Shown here piece by piece: positions 6,446 through 9,509 of a stretch of 9,509 bases of DNA. Below the pieces are notes generated by a model. That model saw only the letters and a list, made by a program, of their open reading frames with translations, was not told the origin of the DNA and made no database searches. This stretch comes from Thermoplasmata archaeon (GTDB taxonomy: Archaea > Thermoplasmatota > Thermoplasmata > Lutacidiplasmatales > UBA184), in the NCBI GenBank assembly GCA_030044475.1, contig JASHVP010000112.1, positions 1 through 9,509 of the forward strand, written 5' to 3'. The position numbers were made by a program, and so were the translations under genes. How positions within the stretch are numbered: position 1 is the stretch's first letter; the number at the start of each line of letters is the position of its first letter.

Positions 6446-7593
6446 GGCCGCCGGAACTTCCGACCGAGCGCCGCCTCGAGCTCGTCGACCAACCGGTCCC
6501 CGTGCTCCGGCCGCCATCGGCTGGGGATCGTCGTGGCCGGCTCGGCCCACGTCGGCGGCGCGTCGGATCCGGCCGTCTCGAAGAAGTCGACCCGCCACTC
6601 GTCGGGCAGAGGCTCGGCGTCGGGAGGGGTCCCGGCCGGGTCCAGCAGGATCCAGCCGGTGCGAGCGAGGACTCGTCCGACGGACTCCGGTCGGTATCCG
6701 CCCCCGCCGGTCACCAGCAGTCGCCCGTCGCAGAAGGTCCGGGACCACTCGACCAGCCACCGATCGACCTGCGCGTATGCCGCCGGCGTGTACTGGAGCC
6801 TCGCGAGCGGATCGCCCCAGTGGCCGTCGACGCCGTGCTGGGCGACGATCAGGTCCGGTCGGAAGTCGTCCAGCAGCGGGGGAACGACCCGCCGGAGCAG
6901 CGACAACAGCGCGTCGTCCCCGGAAGTCGGCGGCAGCGGGAGATTCACCTTCGCGCCGGCCCCGTCGCCCCGCCCGATCTCCTTCGGAAACCCCGTTCCG
7001 GGGAACAGGGTCCGGCCGTCCTGGTGCACGTCGATGTCGAGGAGGCGACCGTCCTCGTAGAACCCGTACATCACCCCATCCCCGTGGTGGGCGTCGATGT
7101 CGAGATACGCGACCCGGAGACCGCGCTCGAGGGCGGACGCGGCGGCGACCGCGAGGTCGTTGAAGATACAGAACCCGCTCGCTCGCCCCGGGTGGGCGTG
7201 GTGCAGGCCGCCCGCGGGATGGAACGCCGGTCGGCGCGTCGCGAGCGTTCGTTCCAGCGCCCGTTCGGCCCCGGCCACCAGACGTGCGGCGGCCTCGTAG
7301 CACCCCGCGAACGCGGGCGTGTCCCCTTGGTCGAGGTAGAGTCGGTCGCCGTACGACCCGGCCCGCTCCACGAATTCCAGGTACGGGGTCGAATGGAACC
7401 GGCGGAGGAGGGACCGGTCGGCCGGTTCGACGGTCCGCACCCACTCCGCGAGGGGGGCCCCGGGGCGCCCGAGCGAACGCTCGAGGAGCCGGACCGCGAG
7501 CGCCCGGCTCGCCTCCGAGAAGGGGTGGTCGCCCCCGAAGTCGTAGTCGACGAACCGGGGGTCCCAGACGATGGTCGCCCCCGGGTCCCCCAT
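6442..7593 (-). CDS. Histone-deacetylase-superfamily (AcuC/HDAC-like) Zn amidohydrolase
   Basis: This 383-residue enzyme carries every landmark of the arginase/deacetylase fold HDAC family, which removes acetyl groups from lysines or small acetylated amines. The active-site histidine pair is in GGLHHAHP (H131, H132). Zn ligands are D167 and H169 in LDIDAHHGDG and D256 in QHGVDGHWGDPL. The transition-state tyrosine is Y300 in GGGGY. GFCIFNDLA (140-148) is also typical. The set is intact, so activity is expected. Length is normal for prokaryotic members (about 300-380). The frame is open for 123 more codons upstream, but that extension runs antisense through the winged-helix gene and has no family match, so the ATG at 7593 (MGDPGATIVWDPRF) is chosen. 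GGAG lies a few bases upstream as a weak Shine-Dalgarno. Substrate is unknown: archaeal chromatin proteins, metabolic enzymes (as for acetyl-CoA synthetase with AcuC) or acetylpolyamines are all possible. Confidence 0.95.
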   Translation of the reverse strand: MGDPGATIVWDPRFVDYDFGGDHPFSEASRALAVRLLERSLGRPGAPLAEWVRTVEPADRSLLRRFHSTPYLEFVERAGSYGDRLYLDQGDTPAFAGCYEAAARLVAGAERALERTLATRRPAFHPAGGLHHAHPGRASGFCIFNDLAVAAASALERGLRVAYLDIDAHHGDGVMYGFYEDGRLLDIDVHQDGRTLFPGTGFPKEIGRGDGAGAKVNLPLPPTSGDDALLSLLRRVVPPLLDDFRPDLIVAQHGVDGHWGDPLARLQYTPAAYAQVDRWLVEWSRTFCDGRLLVTGGGGYRPESVGRVLARTGWILLDPAGTPPDAEPLPDEWRVDFFETAGSDAPPTWAEPATTIPSRWRPEHGDRLVDELEAALGRKFRRP

Positions 7594-7623
7594 CGTGCTC
7601 CGCCGGACCGAAGGGTCGCTCCG

Positions 7624-7633
7624 GTTCAAATCG
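7624..7633 (-). promoter_or_regulatory. Weak TATA-like element upstream of the deacetylase
   Basis: On the minus strand this reads cgatttgaac, the most AT-rich patch before the deacetylase start and about 35 nt from it. That distance would leave a leader of roughly 8-10 nt, compatible with the GGAG just before the ATG. The match to a TATA box is poor. Confidence 0.3.
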
Positions 7634-7662
7634 AGCGGCCCGCCCGTCCCACGGAGGCGAGG

Positions 7663-7670
7663 CATTATCT
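7663..7670 (+). promoter_or_regulatory. TATA-like element upstream of the winged-helix gene
   Basis: The sequence cattatct is centred about 38 nt before the ATG at 7705, predicting a short leader of about 10-12 nt that would contain the G-rich cggggga (7694-7700) just before the start as a Shine-Dalgarno-like site. It lies about 40 bases from the deacetylase element on the other strand, so a regulator bound here could affect both genes. Confidence 0.4.
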
Positions 7671-7704
7671 GGCCCGTCCGCTGGGCCGGCCCGCGGGGGA
7701 GCGG

Positions 7705-7929
7705 ATGGGGATCGAGGACGAGGTCTCGGCGAACGCGGTCAAGGTCTACAAGGTGATGAAAGAGCTCGGATTGCTCGTCGAGGAGAAGATGGGAACCGCC
7801 GAGCGGATCACGCAAACCGCGAAATTGCCGAAGACCATGGTGCTGAACGCCCTCCAGGAGCTCCAGGCGAAGGGGTTCGCGCGCCGAAAAGTGCGCGAAA
7901 AGGCGGCCGGCTACTTCCTCACGAAGTAG
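7705..7929 (+). CDS. Small winged-helix-like DNA-binding protein
   Basis: This 74-residue protein looks like one compact winged helix. Helices are likely at about 9-21 (ANAVKVYKVMKEL), 30-40 (GTAERITQTAK) and 42-56 (PKTMVLNALQELQAK), followed by a two-strand wing, GFARRKVREKAAGYFLTK (57-74). The order helix-turn-recognition helix-wing, with Lys/Arg concentrated in the wing, is that of MarR/ArsR-like or generic archaeal winged-helix proteins. No ligand-binding domain is attached. The ATG is preceded by a G-rich site and a TATA-like box. The reading is preferred over a much longer open frame that would start at 5473 and run antisense through the deacetylase. It is divergent from the deacetylase (111-base gap) and its last 11 bases overlap the convergent TFB gene. 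Autoregulation or control of the deacetylase is conceivable but unproven. I cannot assign a named family. Confidence 0.75.
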   Translation: MGIEDEVSANAVKVYKVMKELGLLVEEKMGTAERITQTAKLPKTMVLNALQELQAKGFARRKVREKAAGYFLTK

Positions 7930-8896
7930 TGTCGGGGGCGTCGTTCGCCCCGTTCTGCTCATCCTGGGCCCAGACCTTCTGAACGAGCCGGCTCGTCGAC
8001 CGCAGCGTCACCTCGGTCACCGAGCTGACGCGCGCCACCTGGGCGCGGGACCGGTGCTCGCCGTTGCTCTCCGCGGCGAGGTAGATCAGCGCCGCGACGA
8101 GCCCATGCGGGCTCAGCCCGGAGAGCTCGGGGTCGTCGCGCGCCTCGTCGAGCATCGCCTCCACCGTGGACCGCACCCGCGGGGAGAGGGCGAGCTCCTG
8201 GGCGTAGCGAGCGAGGAACGACTTCGCCCCGACGCCCGGGATCGAGAGACCGCTGCCCCGCTGGACCACTTTGAACGTGCGGCCGACCTCGGCTCGCTCC
8301 GCGCCGACCGCGGCGGCGACCTCGCCGAGCGTCCTCGGGATCGAGTAGCGGCGACACGCGGCGTAGACGCACGCGCCGACGCTGGCCGGGAGGCTCCGGC
8401 CGCGGAAGAGGCCCCGGGCCTTCGACTCCCGGTAGACGTGCTCCGTCTCGGTCAGGACGATCGGGGGCAGGCCCATCTTCTCCCCCGCGACCTGGATCTC
8501 GCCGCGCACCGGGGAGCGCTCGAGGCCCCCGTCCGTGACCCGGGAGGTCTGGCGCTGCATGACCCGTTTCAGGTGCTGGAACTCGTACCGGCGGTGCCAG
8601 TCGAGTCGGCGCCCCTGGCCGTCCCGCGTCAGCGACAGGGTCGAGCCGAGCAACCGCTTCGAGCCGCCCGGGGTCACGAACGGACCGATGCCGCGTCCGC
8701 TCCCGGCCGACGTCTGCGGGTCCGGCGGGGGCGGCGGGCTCGACAGGATCGCCACATCGTCCAGGACGAGCCCGCACTCGGCGCAGCACGTCTCGGACCG
8801 CGCGGAATCGACGATCCGGTGCGTGCTGTGGCACATCGGGCAGGCGGCTGAACCCCCGGCGGACGCCGCGTCGGGTCGAGCCCCGGTCTCGCCCAC
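7919..8896 (-). CDS. tfb: Archaeal transcription initiation factor B (TFB), divergent paralogue
   Basis: TFB bridges TBP/TATA DNA and RNA polymerase during initiation. This 325-residue protein has the N-terminal zinc ribbon (C19-P-M-C22 and C38-A-E-C41-GLVLD, with an extra C37), a linker, and two cyclin folds at about 108-210 (RGLFRGRSLPASVGACVYAACRRYSIPRTL region) and 222-312. The second ends in a helix-turn-helix, SRAQVARVSSVTEVTLRSTSRLV region, which in TFB recognises the BRE. The B-reader segment after the ribbon, usually containing a D-x-G-P-E-W-R-x-F motif, is replaced by PPPPPDP and a Gly/Ser-rich stretch (54-70). Residues 84-120 (LGSTLSLTRDGQGRRLDWHRRY onward) still resemble the usual B-linker. 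The start is GTG at 8896, because the first in-frame ATG falls inside the zinc ribbon and a TATA-like box lies 28 nt upstream of the GTG. TFB paralogues are common in archaea, and this one looks like an alternative form. Confidence 0.96.
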   Translation of the reverse strand: MGETGARPDAASAGGSAACPMCHSTHRIVDSARSETCCAECGLVLDDVAILSSPPPPPDPQTSAGSGRGIGPFVTPGGSKRLLGSTLSLTRDGQGRRLDWHRRYEFQHLKRVMQRQTSRVTDGGLERSPVRGEIQVAGEKMGLPPIVLTETEHVYRESKARGLFRGRSLPASVGACVYAACRRYSIPRTLGEVAAAVGAERAEVGRTFKVVQRGSGLSIPGVGAKSFLARYAQELALSPRVRSTVEAMLDEARDDPELSGLSPHGLVAALIYLAAESNGEHRSRAQVARVSSVTEVTLRSTSRLVQKVWAQDEQNGANDAPDTTS

Positions 8897-8920
8897 GGTA
8901 CTCCGGTCAGCGCCGGGGGC

Positions 8921-8928
8921 TATTAATT
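8921..8928 (-). promoter_or_regulatory. TATA box of the TFB gene
   Basis: On the minus strand this reads aattaata, preceded by the purine-rich gacgag as a possible BRE. Its centre is 28-29 nt upstream of the GTG at 8896, which supports both that unusual start codon and a leaderless mRNA. Confidence 0.65.
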
Positions 8929-8967
8929 CTCGTCCAACCGCTCCGGGACCCCGCGCCGAAATGAAGG

Positions 8968-8975
8968 CTATTTGA
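8968..8975 (+). promoter_or_regulatory. TATA-like box of the membrane exoprotein gene
   Basis: The sequence ctatttga, preceded by the purine-rich gaaatgaagg (BRE-like), is centred 26-27 nt before the GTG at 8998, again at leaderless distance. It is about 47 bases from the TFB box on the other strand, making this 101-base gap a compact divergent promoter region. Confidence 0.6.
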
Positions 8976-8997
8976 GCCGAGCGGTTCTGGCAGAACG

Positions 8998-9509
8998 GTG
9001 CGCACCGGTCTGGTTCTCGTCGGCATCGGGATGGCGGTCATCGGTGCGGGGGTGATCGCATCGCTCGCCCTGGCGCCGGACCCCGGGACGATCCGCGAAT
9101 CGTGGCCCATCGACATCGAGAATCTGACGAGCAACGCGTCGCGGGGCCTGCCCGTTCCGGGGACGACGGGGACGGGGGCGATCTTCTCCTTCGATTGGGT
9201 CTCGTCGAGCCCGGCCGAGGCGAGCCTCTGGCCGGCGGTCTCCTGCGGCGCGGCGTCCGGCGCTTGTCCGACGACCGAGCTCCCGGTCGTCCACTGGAAC
9301 GCGACCACGCACGGCGACTGGAGCACGCACGGGGTCCTCCCGTCCTACTACCTGCTGACCATCTGGGCCCCGGCCTCCTCGTCGGTGAATTTTACCGGCC
9401 AGGCCGCGGAATCGTACGCCGCACCGAGCCTCGCGATCGCCACGTGGGCGATGATCTCGGTGATCGTGGGCGGGGTCGTGCTGCTCGGCATCGGCGCGAT
9501 GGCGCTCTT
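8998..9509 (+). CDS. Membrane-anchored exoprotein, N-terminal part (runs off window)
   Basis: From GTG at 8998, 170 codons are open to the window edge. A hydrophobic segment at about 4-26 (GLVLVGIGMAVIGAGVIASLAL) is followed by an extracytoplasmic domain of about 115 residues with four N-x-S/T sequons (N42, N46, N101, N131), a cysteine pair (C83, C90) and many W/Y/P residues. A second hydrophobic segment begins at about 145 (LAIATWAMISVIVGGVVLLGIG). This gives a two-pass protein with a folded outside loop, or the first part of a longer one. An in-frame stop at 8962-8964 and the absence of other start codons fix the GTG. Codon endings are strongly G/C, like the neighbours. I do not recognise the family. 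It is divergent from TFB; function unknown. Confidence 0.75.
   Translation, partial: MRTGLVLVGIGMAVIGAGVIASLALAPDPGTIRESWPIDIENLTSNASRGLPVPGTTGTGAIFSFDWVSSSPAEASLWPAVSCGAASGACPTTELPVVHWNATTHGDWSTHGVLPSYYLLTIWAPASSSVNFTGQAAESYAAPSLAIATWAMISVIVGGVVLLGIGAMAL

Noticed and set aside
5255..7444. 729-codon minus-strand frame
   Set aside because: It crosses the YkgJ-type gene antisense and the deacetylase in another frame. The product is Arg/Pro/Gly-rich with no motif.
5473..7704. Upstream part of an 818-codon plus-strand frame
   Set aside because: Only the last 74 codons (from ATG 7705) look like a real protein. The rest is an out-of-frame reading of the YkgJ-type gene and an antisense reading of the deacetylase.
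7594..7962. N-terminal extension of the deacetylase by 123 codons
   Set aside because: The extension is antisense to the winged-helix gene and matches nothing in the HDAC family. The ATG at 7593 gives a normal family N-terminus.
8716..8739. Possible G-quadruplex in clustered G-runs
   Set aside because: Only two G-runs of three and one of five are present, with a GG. It is explained by the codons of the proline-rich TFB linker on the other strand.
1..9509. CRISPR array, insertion sequence or attachment site
   Set aside because: No regularly spaced identical repeats, transposase or integrase, or flanking direct repeats were seen. Apart from the beta-helix coding repeat and one short imperfect repeat, the window is non-repetitive.

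Overview
The window looks like a GC-rich archaeal chromosome segment. The evidence is a complete archaeal transcription factor B (TFB), a thermopsin-family (peptidase A5) secreted protein, and AT-rich TATA-like boxes 25-30 nt upstream of several start codons, as expected for leaderless archaeal transcripts. Thermopsin, a large MFS exporter and high GC together suggest a Thermoplasmatota-like lineage, perhaps acidophilic. That taxonomic guess is inference, because no rRNA or tRNA is present to test it.

Layout. Bases 1-43 may hold the tail of an upstream gene. After a roughly 270-base gap with no convincing gene comes a 940-residue exported thermopsin-like protein on the plus strand (316-3138), whose C-terminal third is a right-handed beta-helix made of 22-residue coils. 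A convergent spacer with hairpins (3139-3347) separates it from a minus-strand pair: a CBS-pair protein (5324-4881) followed by a DHA2-type MFS transporter (4796-3348), probably one transcript. Divergent from the CBS gene is a YkgJ/UPF0153-type cysteine-cluster protein (5411-6445, plus). Its stop codon interlocks through a shared CTAG with that of a histone-deacetylase-superfamily enzyme (7593-6442, minus). Divergent from the deacetylase is a 74-residue winged-helix-like protein (7705-7929, plus), whose end overlaps by 11 bases the convergent TFB gene (8896-7919, minus, GTG start). Divergent from TFB is the start of a membrane-anchored, sequon-rich exoprotein (8998 to the window edge, GTG start).

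Genes working together. The exported thermopsin and the membrane exoprotein are envelope functions. The CBS protein and MFS exporter probably form a small transport operon. The deacetylase, the small DNA-binding protein and TFB form a compact cluster with a transcription or chromatin theme, although a functional link is only suggested by position. No mobile elements, CRISPR arrays, tRNAs or rRNAs were seen. The most unusual items are the thermopsin/beta-helix architecture and a TFB whose B-reader region is replaced by a proline-rich linker.
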